A model generated the notes under the pieces. It made no database searches. It was not told the DNA's origin and was given only the letters and a program-made list of their open reading frames with translations. 64,000 bases of DNA from Uliginosibacterium sp. (GTDB taxonomy: Bacteria > Pseudomonadota > Gammaproteobacteria > Burkholderiales > Rhodocyclaceae). The translations under genes and the position numbers were made by a program. The stretch spans positions 82,001-146,000 of the forward strand of contig JADKDZ010000003.1 in NCBI GenBank assembly GCA_016718265.1. The letters run 5' to 3'. This document shows positions 43,927 through 52,764 of this stretch, piece after piece (the stretch's first letter is position 1; each line of letters begins with the position of its first letter).

Positions 43927-45111
43927 TCAAGCATCTGCACGCGCACATAACGCCTCAACCGCCGGCAGGGTCTTCCCTTCCAGGAACTCCAGGAAGGCAC
44001 CGCCCGCCGTCGAGATGTAGTTGATCTTGTCAGCGATCCCGAATTTCGTAATTGCGGCAATCGTATCGCCGCCGCCGGCTAATGACATGGCGCTAGCATT
44101 GGCAATAGCCTCGCCCAAGGTCTTCGTCCCGTCGGCAAACGCCTCGAACTCGAAAACGCCCATGGGGCCGTTCCAGACGATGGTCTTTGCAGTCTGAAGC
44201 AGGCTGGAGAGGTGCTGTGCCGTGGCCGGGCCGATATCCAGGATCATTTCGCTGTCAGCCACAGCATTGGCTGCTTTAATCGTCCCGCTTGCCTTGGCAG
44301 AGAACTCGGTGGCCGTCACGACGTCGGCGGGAAGCGGCACTGAGGCGCCTCGGGCGGCCATTTTCTCCATGATCCGCCGGGCTTCCGGAATCAATTCGGC
44401 TTCGATGAGTGACTTGCCGACATTCAGGCCTGCCGCGGCCAGAAAGGTGTTGGCGATACCACCGCCTACAATGAGTTGATCGACCTTGTCTGACAGGCTA
44501 TCCAGAATCGTCAGTTTGGTTGACACCTTCGAGCCACCAACGATAGCGACCAAGGGGCGCGCTGGCTCCAGAAGTGCAGCCGTCAAGGCGTCTAGCTCGG
44601 CAGCAAGGAGCGGGCCTGCACAGGCGATGGGCGCAGCGAGGGCCAGGGCATGGGTCGTTGCTTCCGCACGGTGAGAGGTTGCGAACGCGTCATTGACATA
44701 AACGTCACAGAGCTTCGCCATTCGCGCAGCGAGTTCGGGGCTGTCTTTTTTCTCGCCCTTATTGACCCGACAGTTCTCCAGAACGATCACTTCGCCGGGT
44801 TTCACTTCGAACTTTCCGTCCACCCAGTTTTGCTGCAAGCGCACAGGTTTGCCGAGTAGCTCAGACAAACGCGCTGCAACGGGCGCCAGCGTGTCCGCAC
44901 GTTGAAAATCGCCCTCGGTCGGGCGTCCCAAGTGGGAGGTCACCATCACGGCGGCCCCTTTGGACAGCGCAAGCTGGATGCCGGTCACGGATGTCCGGAC
45001 CCGCGTGTCGTCGGTAATGGCCCCCACATCGTCCTGCGGGACATTGAGGTCCGCACGTATAAAAACGCGCTTGCCATCAAGGTCCAAATCGCTCAGTTTC
45101 TTGAATCGCAT
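43927..45111 (-). CDS. pgk: Phosphoglycerate kinase
   Basis: Transfers phosphate from 1,3-bisphosphoglycerate to ADP. 394 residues. Opens KLSDLDLDGKRVFIRADLNVP; SHLGRP, VNDAFATSHRAEATT, VAIVGGSKVSTKLTIL and the C-terminal nucleotide loop SLAGGGDTIAAI are all present. No strong ribosome site precedes the ATG at 45111. It lies between gapA and pyk; the 217 bases to the pyk start include the Lys/Ala-rich open stretch. Confidence 0.97.
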   Translation of the reverse strand: MRFKKLSDLDLDGKRVFIRADLNVPQDDVGAITDDTRVRTSVTGIQLALSKGAAVMVTSHLGRPTEGDFQRADTLAPVAARLSELLGKPVRLQQNWVDGKFEVKPGEVIVLENCRVNKGEKKDSPELAARMAKLCDVYVNDAFATSHRAEATTHALALAAPIACAGPLLAAELDALTAALLEPARPLVAIVGGSKVSTKLTILDSLSDKVDQLIVGGGIANTFLAAAGLNVGKSLIEAELIPEARRIMEKMAARGASVPLPADVVTATEFSAKASGTIKAANAVADSEMILDIGPATAQHLSSLLQTAKTIVWNGPMGVFEFEAFADGTKTLGEAIANASAMSLAGGGDTIAAITKFGIADKINYISTAGGAFLEFLEGKTLPAVEALCARADA

Positions 45112-45168
45112 GAATCAATGCCGAGGTGAGTGCTGTGCTACCTACGATCAGGTACAGAAACGCAAACC

Positions 45169-45201
45169 GGCGGGTTGCGCCGGAAGAGCACGCAACCCGC
45201 C
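45169..45201 (-). other. Intercistronic hairpin between gapA and pgk
   Basis: GGCGGGTTGCG (45169-45179) and CGCAACCCGCC (45191-45201) form a perfect 11-bp stem with an 11-nt loop 16 bases after the gapA stop. Only a loose T-rich stretch follows, so partial termination or 3'-end protection of a gapA transcript is likely. Confidence 0.6.
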
Positions 45202-45217
45202 AGTTCTACGAGCCAGA

Positions 45218-46219
<1,002 letters not shown>

Positions 46220-46289
46220 TTGTAAAGCTCCTAATTATCAAAGGGTTAAAAAATCCACCATCAACGCGTGCCGCCAAATACGCGAGCAT

Positions 46290-46314
46290 CACCGGGCCTG
46301 GGGAGAGCCCGGTG
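46290..46314 (-). other. Intercistronic hairpin between tkt and gapA
   Basis: CACCGGGC (46290-46297) and GCCCGGTG (46307-46314) form a perfect 8-bp stem with a 9-nt loop, flanked by a further CGCG/CGCG pair. A run of six T on the minus strand follows only about 35 bases later, too far for a classic terminator. Confidence 0.45.
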
Positions 46315-46346
46315 CGCGAAACGAGTAACAGATAAAACCGTCGATC

Positions 46347-48365
46347 TTAGATCAGACCCTTGACGGCTTCGACTACCTTCTCGGGCGTAAACCCGAAATG
46401 CTTGAACAATGTGTTGCCCGGGCCCGACTCGCCAAAACGATCCAGGCCGATGACGCAACCTTTGCCACCAATGTACTTGTACCAGCCGTCTGTGACACCT
46501 GCTTCCATTGCGACGCGAGGCACGTCACCGCCGAGCACTTCGGCACGGTAGGCAGCGTCTTGCAGATCAAAGAGGCGCGTGCAAGGCATCGAAACGACGC
46601 GTACCGGGATGCCTGCTTCCGCAAGCTGTTTCTGCGCGGCCAAGGCCATGCCGACTTCGGAGCCGCTGGCAATCAACACCGCTTTATGTGCACCACCCAC
46701 CGCTTCGGACACGACGTAGCCACCGCGGCGGATCTTGGCGGAGTGGGATGCGTCACGCGTCACGACGGCCAGGTTCTGGCGCGTCAGACTCAGTGTTGAC
46801 GGACCGTCTTTGCGCTCAATCGCGGAAATCCACGCAATTGCCGTTTCGGCGGGGTCACAGGGGCGCCACACATTCAGATTCGGGATCAGGCGCAGCGAAG
46901 CGGTGTGTTCGATAGGCTGGTGAGTCGGACCATCCTCGCCCACGCCGATGGAGTCGTGCGTGAAGACCATGATCTGGCGGGCACCCATCAGCGCGGCCAT
47001 CCGGATGGCAGAACGGCAGTAATCCGAGAACACCAGGAAGGTCGAGGTGTAGGGGATGAAGCCACCATGCAGGCTGATGCCATTGGCGATCGCAACTTCG
47101 GCGAACTCACGCACGCCGTAGTTGATGTAGTTGGCGTTCGCAACACCTGGCAGGTACTCCACCGTGCCAGACCAGTGCGTCAGGTTCGACCCGGCCAAGT
47201 CGGCAGAACCGCCCAGCAATTCTGGCAAGGAGCCAGCCAGGCCTTCAATCGATTGTTGCGAGGCTTTGCGGGTTGCTACGCTGTCTGTCCGTGCCAAGGC
47301 CGCGGTTTCAAACGCGGTTGCGGCCTTCGTGAAGGATTCCGGCAGCTCGCCAGAAAGGCGGCGCTTCAGTTCGGCAGCCAGTTCCGGGAAGGCTTTTGCG
47401 TAGGCGGCGAAGGCATCGTTCCAGGCAGCTTCTGCAGCAGCACCGGCCTTGCGCGCGTCCCACTGTGCATAGATATCGGCGGGCACGACGAAGGGCGCAT
47501 GCTCCCAGCCAATCGCCTTGCGAACACCGTCAATCTCCGTTGCGCCCAGCGGCGAGCCGTGCGAATCGGATGTACCCGCCTTGGTCGGTGCACCTTTACC
47601 AATCGTCGTGCGGCAGATGACCAGAGTGGGGCGGCTGCCATCCGCCTTGGCCTCTTCGGTGGCCTTTTGCAGTTCCGCCGCGTTGTGGCCATCAATCGGG
47701 CCAATCACCTGCCAGCCATAGGCTTCGAAGCGCTTCTTGGTGTCGTCGGTGAACCAGCCCGAAACCTGGCCGTCGATTGAAATACCGTTGTCGTCGTAGT
47801 AAGCCGTCAGTTTGCCCAGTTTCCAGGTTCCTGCCAGCGAGCAGGCCTCGTGGCTGATCCCTTCCATCAAGCAACCGTCGCCCAGGAAGACGTAGGTGCG
47901 GTGATCGACGACGTTATGGCCGGGGCGGTTGAATTGAGCTGCGAGCATTTGCTCGGCCAATGCAAAGCCCACCGCGTTTGCAATGCCTTGCCCCAGCGGG
48001 CCTGTCGTGGTGTCGACGCCCGGGGTGTAGTGGACTTCTGGGTGGCCAGGGGTTTTGGAGCCCATCTGGCGGAAATTCTTCAGCTCTTCGATCGGCAGAT
48101 CGTAGCCGGTCAGGTGAAGCAGCGCGTACAGCAGCATCGAGCCGTGGCCGTTGGACAGCACGAAACGATCACGGTTGACCCAGTTCGGGTTGGCAGGGTT
48201 GTGGCGCAGGTTACGGCGCCAGACGACCTCGGCAATCTCGGTCATGCCGAGCGGCATGCCAGGGTGCCCCGAGTTCGCCTGCTGAACGGCGTCCATCACC
48301 AGTGCACGCAACGCGCTGGTAACCGGGTTGTAAATGGCGGAGTCGTCTAAAAGCTTAATTTGCAT
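46347..48365 (-). CDS. tkt: Transketolase
   Basis: Thiamine-diphosphate enzyme of the pentose phosphate (and Calvin) pathway. 672 residues. TPP-binding GDGCLMEGISHEACSLAG with AYYDDNGISIDG, the substrate histidine region SNGHGSMLLYALLHLTGY, and VFTHDSIGVGEDGPTHQPIE are all present. First gene of the tkt-gapA-pgk-pyk operon. The ribosome site is weak. The upstream 373 bases are described separately. Confidence 0.97.
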   Translation of the reverse strand: MQIKLLDDSAIYNPVTSALRALVMDAVQQANSGHPGMPLGMTEIAEVVWRRNLRHNPANPNWVNRDRFVLSNGHGSMLLYALLHLTGYDLPIEELKNFRQMGSKTPGHPEVHYTPGVDTTTGPLGQGIANAVGFALAEQMLAAQFNRPGHNVVDHRTYVFLGDGCLMEGISHEACSLAGTWKLGKLTAYYDDNGISIDGQVSGWFTDDTKKRFEAYGWQVIGPIDGHNAAELQKATEEAKADGSRPTLVICRTTIGKGAPTKAGTSDSHGSPLGATEIDGVRKAIGWEHAPFVVPADIYAQWDARKAGAAAEAAWNDAFAAYAKAFPELAAELKRRLSGELPESFTKAATAFETAALARTDSVATRKASQQSIEGLAGSLPELLGGSADLAGSNLTHWSGTVEYLPGVANANYINYGVREFAEVAIANGISLHGGFIPYTSTFLVFSDYCRSAIRMAALMGARQIMVFTHDSIGVGEDGPTHQPIEHTASLRLIPNLNVWRPCDPAETAIAWISAIERKDGPSTLSLTRQNLAVVTRDASHSAKIRRGGYVVSEAVGGAHKAVLIASGSEVGMALAAQKQLAEAGIPVRVVSMPCTRLFDLQDAAYRAEVLGGDVPRVAMEAGVTDGWYKYIGGKGCVIGLDRFGESGPGNTLFKHFGFTPEKVVEAVKGLI

Positions 48366-48738
48366 GGTAGTCGCGGGCTGAAGCCTTGGTTGTTAGGACA
48401 AGTTTGCAATTATCTAGCAAAAACCGCGAAACGGCGACTGATGGATGCTGCGTCCGGCATTACCTAAACCCTATCGCTGCGAGATTCGCAATCAAATATT
48501 ACTATAATGACCCCTTGCGCCTGCTTGACGGAGAGCAAAAAGACCTTGCCCAATCGTCTATATCGGACGCTTTGGCGTGGCGGAAACTCATTGAATTCAC
48601 TGATTTTCGTGCCTGGGGCGCAGGAGGCCGTGGACAGCAGCGGCATTATGGACGCAACGGCGAGATTTCACGATGCGGTAAAGCCTGTATTTTGGCGGGA
48701 ATTCGCAAACGCGTTTCTTTTCCGAGATGTGCGCAAGG
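48366..48738 (+). other. 373-base region between tkt and prkB without a supported gene
   Basis: Must hold the tkt promoter on the minus strand; the best -10-like hexamer there is around 48410-48416 (TAGATAAT on the minus strand) with no good -35. On the plus strand a TATAAT occurs at 48503-48508 in an A/T-rich patch, pointing toward prkB. Two plus-strand open frames cross the region, but both run into prkB in antisense, lack ribosome sites and resemble nothing known. No tRNA or riboswitch was recognised. Confidence 0.4.
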
Positions 48739-49629
48739 CTATGAGTGCGGCTTCATTCGCTCACGCCGTGCCGCGTCGACCAAGCTGACAATTCGTGGTG
48801 TGAGAATCACTTGCATGGCCATATCCATGCGTGCGCCTGGAACGACCAAGGTGTTCGCCCGACTCATCCAGGCGCCATGAAGCATGGCGAGCAGGTAAGG
48901 GAAGTCTGCGGATCCAGGGTTGCGAAAGCGAATGACGACCAAGGTCTCGTCCAGCGTAGGGATTTCTCGGGCCACGAATGGGTTGGAGGTGTCGACGATG
49001 GGAACTCTTTGGAAGTTGATATCCGTCCTCGAGAACTGCGGCACGATGTAATGCACATAGTCGCTCATTCGGTGCAGGATGGTTTCCTGGACGGTTTCCC
49101 TGGCGTAGCCACGTTCTCGCGTGTCGCGTAGCACTTTTTGAATCCACTCGAGATTGATGGTCGGGGCGACGCCGATCAGTAGATCCGCATGCTTGGCCAG
49201 GTCAACGCTGTCGGTGACCACGCCGCCGTGAAGACCCTCGTAAAAAAGCAGATCGGTTTGCTCGGGCAGGTCTTGCCAATCTGTAAAAGTCCCGGGGGGC
49301 TGTCCGTATCTTGCCGCTTCGATCTCGTCATGCAGATAGTGGCGGTAAAACCCCTTCCCGCACTCGCCATAGCGTGCAAACACCGTGTCGAGCTCTCCGA
49401 GCAGGTTGGCATCCGGGCTGAAATGATTCGGGCCGCAGTCGCCATGCCTCTCAGCCTCTGTGGTGAGCTGGCGCATTTCAGCGCGCGTATAGCGGTGGAA
49501 GGCATCGCCCTCGATGCGTGCGGCGCGGATATTCTCGTGCCGGAAGATCCAGTCGAACGTGCGTGAGACTGTTGTCGTGCCGGCGCCTGACGAGCCGGTG
49601 ACGGCGATGATGGGGTGTAGGGCTGACAT
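48739..49629 (-). CDS. prkB: Phosphoribulokinase, PrkB type
   Basis: 296-residue kinase very similar to the E. coli PrkB pattern. Walker A is AVTGSSGAGTTTVSRTF; EGDAFHRYTR, LLFYEGLHGGVVT, LLIGVAPTINLEWIQK and FQRVPIVDTSNPFVA follow in the expected order. Start at 49629 matches the family; an upstream open stretch overlaps the neighbouring gene. Phosphoribulokinase makes ribulose-1,5-bisphosphate, but no RuBisCO gene is in the window and E. coli-type PrkB also occurs in non-autotrophs. It lies 10 bases after the inositol-monophosphatase-family gene. Confidence 0.93.
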   Translation of the reverse strand: MSALHPIIAVTGSSGAGTTTVSRTFDWIFRHENIRAARIEGDAFHRYTRAEMRQLTTEAERHGDCGPNHFSPDANLLGELDTVFARYGECGKGFYRHYLHDEIEAARYGQPPGTFTDWQDLPEQTDLLFYEGLHGGVVTDSVDLAKHADLLIGVAPTINLEWIQKVLRDTRERGYARETVQETILHRMSDYVHYIVPQFSRTDINFQRVPIVDTSNPFVAREIPTLDETLVVIRFRNPGSADFPYLLAMLHGAWMSRANTLVVPGARMDMAMQVILTPRIVSLVDAARRERMKPHS

Positions 49630-49639
49630 GGCGCGCTGC

Positions 49640-50437
49640 TCAGCGATGTGCTTGCAGCCAGGCCAGCCACTCGCCATAGAGCGCGGGCGTCGAGGCAAGC
49701 ACCACTGCCCGCTTTGGCAGTGGTGCCGGTTCGAGCGGGCCACCGTCGAGTACACCGTATACCCCGCCAGCCTCTTCCAGGATCAGGCTGCCGGCCGCGT
49801 AATCCCAAAGCGCCTGGCCGCCATGCAGGTAAGTGTCCAGTCGGCCGGCCGCCACAAAACACCATTCCAGCGCACTCGAACCAAAATTACGCTGTGAGTA
49901 GTAGGGCGGCCTCACGACCAGGCTGCTCGCGAGCCGATCCGATATCCGCTTGAAATCGATCCCGGCCACGGCGTACTTGAGGTGTGTTGCAGCGGGACGA
50001 AGCGGCAGCCGTTGGCCATTCAGCCAGGCGCCACTGCCGCGGGCCGCATAGAAGGACTCGTCTGTCGTCGGGTTGTATACGACGCCGTACTGCGGTGTGC
50101 CGCCCACCAGGAAGGCGACGGATACGGCAAACAGGGGAATCCCGTTGGCGAAGTTGGTCGTCCCGTCAATCGGGTCAATGCACCACACGCCGGTATGGCC
50201 TGAAATCCAGCTCTCGAGTTGCCGTGCCGGAGTCATCTCTTCGCTGATCACAGGCGCGGGTTCCAGCTCCGGAAGCTTCATCAGGAGCGCTTGCTGCGAG
50301 GCCAGGTCTGCGTCAGTCAGCGAGCTGCCATCCGCCTTGTGCTGTCGCACCGCCTGAAGGAAGCGCGGCATGATGGTCTCGCGGGCAACATCGCGGACGA
50401 CGGATTCTAGCGCGCGAGCGCGGGCGAGCAGCGGCAT
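49640..50437 (-). CDS. Inositol-monophosphatase-family phosphatase
   Basis: 265 residues, magnesium-dependent sugar-phosphatase superfamily. The metal-binding motifs are VISEEMTP (EE pair), WCIDPIDGTTNFANGIP (DPIDGT) and ALWDYAAGSLILEEAGG (WD...A). Substrate cannot be told: SuhB, histidinol-phosphate phosphatase and fructose-1,6-bisphosphatase-like members share these motifs. Being directly upstream of prkB, a sugar-bisphosphate role is possible but inferred. Divergent from rsmE across a region holding a perfect palindrome. Confidence 0.85.
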   Translation of the reverse strand: MPLLARARALESVVRDVARETIMPRFLQAVRQHKADGSSLTDADLASQQALLMKLPELEPAPVISEEMTPARQLESWISGHTGVWCIDPIDGTTNFANGIPLFAVSVAFLVGGTPQYGVVYNPTTDESFYAARGSGAWLNGQRLPLRPAATHLKYAVAGIDFKRISDRLASSLVVRPPYYSQRNFGSSALEWCFVAAGRLDTYLHGGQALWDYAAGSLILEEAGGVYGVLDGGPLEPAPLPKRAVVLASTPALYGEWLAWLQAHR

Positions 50438-50529
50438 GGTGAGTCTTCCTTGTTCGGGCGCGAGTGGGCAGCCTTCAGCTTAGATTCGCACCCTCGGTCG
50501 CGCAATCCTGCCGGGCTGCTCGAAGGTAC

Positions 50530-50551
50530 GAATTACCAAAAATGGTAATTC
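50530..50551 (+). promoter_or_regulatory. Perfect 22-bp palindrome, probable operator
   Basis: GAATTACCA (50530-50538), AAAA, TGGTAATTC (50543-50551): perfect 9-bp arms with a 4-bp spacer, in the 185-base divergent region between the inositol-monophosphatase-family gene and rsmE. No T-tract follows, so it is better explained as a dimeric repressor or activator site than as a terminator. I do not recognise the regulator. Confidence 0.55.
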
Positions 50552-50622
50552 CAGCAATTAGAATGCCGCGTGAGCTTTGATCACAGGTATTCTGGCCACC
50601 GTTTGGCTTGTCCTGATTCGCC

Positions 50623-51345
50623 ATGCCCCCACGCTTCTACTGCCCCGTTGCGCTGTCCGCGCCCGCACAGATACGCTTGCCTGCAGAGGTTGCCCACCAC
50701 GCCCTGCGCGTCCTGCGCTTGCGCATGGGCGAGGACGTTGTGCTATTTGACGGCCGAGGCGGTGAGTTCTCAGGCAGGCTTGTGGACATCGAAGGCGAGA
50801 CAGGCGTTGCGCTACTGCAGCAGGTGGAGGGTGATCGTGAATCTCCGTTGCGGGTGTGTTTGGTGCAAGGCCTTGCCGTGGCTGACAAAATGGACTGGAT
50901 CGTGCAGAAAGCCGTTGAGACCGGCGTGTCCGTTGTGCAGCCCGTCGAGGCGGAGCGCTCCGTACTGCGTCTGAGCGGTGAGCGCGCCGCCAAGCGCGTG
51001 GCGCACTGGCGGCAAGTAGCAGTGTCTGCGTCGGAACAGTCTGGCCGCAGTTACCTGTGCGAAGTGAGTGATATCGAGCGTTTGACGCACTGGCTGGCAC
51101 GGCCGTTTGAGGGTGAGCGTTGGGTACTGGACCCGCAAGGCGGGGAGCGCCTGTCGCACCTCTCGCAGCCACGTGGGCCTGTCGCGTTGCTGGTCGGGCC
51201 GGAAGGGGGCTGGAGTGACGCCGAGCTGGCCGCTGCGCGCGGCGCGGGTTGCCGCGCAGTGGCGATCGGGCCGCGGGTATTGCGGACAGAAACGGCAGGG
51301 GTGGCGGCTGTCGCAGCAATGATGGCGCTCTGGGGCGATTACTGA
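50623..51345 (+). CDS. rsmE: 16S rRNA (uracil-1498-N3)-methyltransferase
   Basis: SPOUT methyltransferase modifying U1498 in the ribosome decoding centre. 240 residues. N-terminal PUA-like part with HHALRVLRLRMGEDVVLFDG; catalytic part with LVQGLAVADKMDWIVQKAVE, VAVSASEQSGR, the SAM-binding knot LLVGPEGGWSDAELAAA and GPRVLRTETAGVAAVAAM. Heads a plus-strand run with argA, the GGDEF gene and yacG. Confidence 0.96.
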   Translation: MPPRFYCPVALSAPAQIRLPAEVAHHALRVLRLRMGEDVVLFDGRGGEFSGRLVDIEGETGVALLQQVEGDRESPLRVCLVQGLAVADKMDWIVQKAVETGVSVVQPVEAERSVLRLSGERAAKRVAHWRQVAVSASEQSGRSYLCEVSDIERLTHWLARPFEGERWVLDPQGGERLSHLSQPRGPVALLVGPEGGWSDAELAAARGAGCRAVAIGPRVLRTETAGVAAVAAMMALWGDY

Positions 51346-51381
51346 CTTGATAGCCGATGCGTTCGGCAAGTGATTGAGCAC

Positions 51382-52752
51382 ATGAATACGGAACACCGGG
51401 TCTTTAACGAAAACCTTTCTGCTGCCATGCGCATGGGCGAGGACGAAGCGATTCGCTTCGTCGATTGGGTGAGAGGGGCCGCTCCCTATTTTCACGCGTT
51501 TCGGGGCAAAACCTTCGTGCTGGCGTTTGGCGGTGAAGTCGCGCAGGGCGAGTTGATGGAAGATCTCTGCCACGACTGCAATCTGCTGGCGGCCTTGGGC
51601 GTTCGGCTCGTGCTGGTACATGGTTCGCGGCCACAGATCGAGGCGGAGGTGACGCGGCGCGGGCTGGCGTCGCGCTACCACAATGGCCTTCGTGTAACGG
51701 ATGAAGTGGCCCTGGAGTGTGTCAAGGCCGCTGTTGGCGTGACCCGGATCGAGATTGAGGCGCGCCTCTCGCAAGGCTTGCCCAATACCCCCATGGCAGG
51801 GGCATTCATGCGGGTGACGGGGGGCAATTTCATTACTGCCCGGCCGATCGGGGTGGTGGATGGCGTCGACTTCCAGTTCACAGGCACGGTGCGGCGGGTC
51901 ATTGCCGACGAAATCGCCGCAGACCTGGATCAGCAGAACGTTGTCCTGATCTCGAACATCGGCGTTTCGCCGGCCGGTGAGATTTTCAACCTGGCGATGG
52001 AAGAAGTGGCCGAGCAGGTCGCGATTGCGCTCAAGGCCGAGAAACTCATCTACCTGTGCGATGCCCCTGGCTTGCTGGACGAGCAAGGTCGACTCATCGA
52101 GACGATTACGGCCGAGGAGGCCGAGCGAAAATTCAATGCAGGTGTGGGTCTGACGGAGGACCTTCACCTCTTCTTGCCCCGTGCCATCAAGGCGGTACGC
52201 AACGGCGTAGCACGAGCTCACCTGATCGATCGCGACAAAGACGGTGGGCTGTTGCTGGAGTTCTTTACCCGGCAAGGTGTCGGCACCATGGTCGCGCGTG
52301 ATCCGGTCCACCGCTTGCGGCAGGCAGGTACCGAAGACGTTGGCGCCTTACTCCAGCTGTTGAGCCCGCTCGAAGCAGATGGCACGCTGGTGCGGCGAGG
52401 GCGTGAGCTGATCGAAGACGAGATTTCCCGCTTCACGCTGGTTGAGCACGATGGCATGGTGGTGGGCTGTGCGGCGCTCTATCCATTTCCCGAAGACGGA
52501 ATGGTGGAGATGGCGTGTCTGGTCGTGAATCCGGAGTATCGCCGCGCCGGGCTTGGGGAGCGGCTCTTGCAGCACATTTCCGGCGATGCCAGATCCCGCG
52601 GCTTCAAGGCCCTGTTCGTGCTGACAACCCGCACCGAACACTGGTTTCGGGAGCGAGGGTTCCACGAGGCGTCTCCCGACTCATTACCCGGACGCAAGCG
52701 TGACCTTTACAATTTCCAGCGCCGATCCAAAGTGTTTCTCAAGGCGCTTTGA
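51382..52752 (+). CDS. argA: N-acetylglutamate synthase (amino-acid kinase fold plus GNAT)
   Basis: First step of arginine synthesis. Residues about 20-285 form an amino-acid-kinase-like domain (FVLAFGGEVAQGE, RLVLVHGSRPQIE, NTPMAGAFMRVTGGNF), which carries feedback inhibition by arginine in this family. Residues about 300-456 form the GNAT acetyltransferase (CLVVNPEYRRAGLGERLLQH). 456 residues from the ATG at 51382; a GTG 12 bases upstream is an alternative. The C-terminal LPGRKRDLYNFQRRSKVF is typical of ArgA. The GGDEF gene follows after 12 bases. Confidence 0.95.
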   Translation: MNTEHRVFNENLSAAMRMGEDEAIRFVDWVRGAAPYFHAFRGKTFVLAFGGEVAQGELMEDLCHDCNLLAALGVRLVLVHGSRPQIEAEVTRRGLASRYHNGLRVTDEVALECVKAAVGVTRIEIEARLSQGLPNTPMAGAFMRVTGGNFITARPIGVVDGVDFQFTGTVRRVIADEIAADLDQQNVVLISNIGVSPAGEIFNLAMEEVAEQVAIALKAEKLIYLCDAPGLLDEQGRLIETITAEEAERKFNAGVGLTEDLHLFLPRAIKAVRNGVARAHLIDRDKDGGLLLEFFTRQGVGTMVARDPVHRLRQAGTEDVGALLQLLSPLEADGTLVRRGRELIEDEISRFTLVEHDGMVVGCAALYPFPEDGMVEMACLVVNPEYRRAGLGERLLQHISGDARSRGFKALFVLTTRTEHWFRERGFHEASPDSLPGRKRDLYNFQRRSKVFLKAL

Positions 52753-52764
52753 AAGGGGCACGGC

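Noticed and set aside
48386..48880. Plus-strand open frames at 48386-48880 and 48507-48788
   Set aside because: They run into prkB in antisense, lack ribosome sites and resemble no known protein.
50812..52311. Minus-strand open frame of 499 codons
   Set aside because: Antisense of rsmE and argA.
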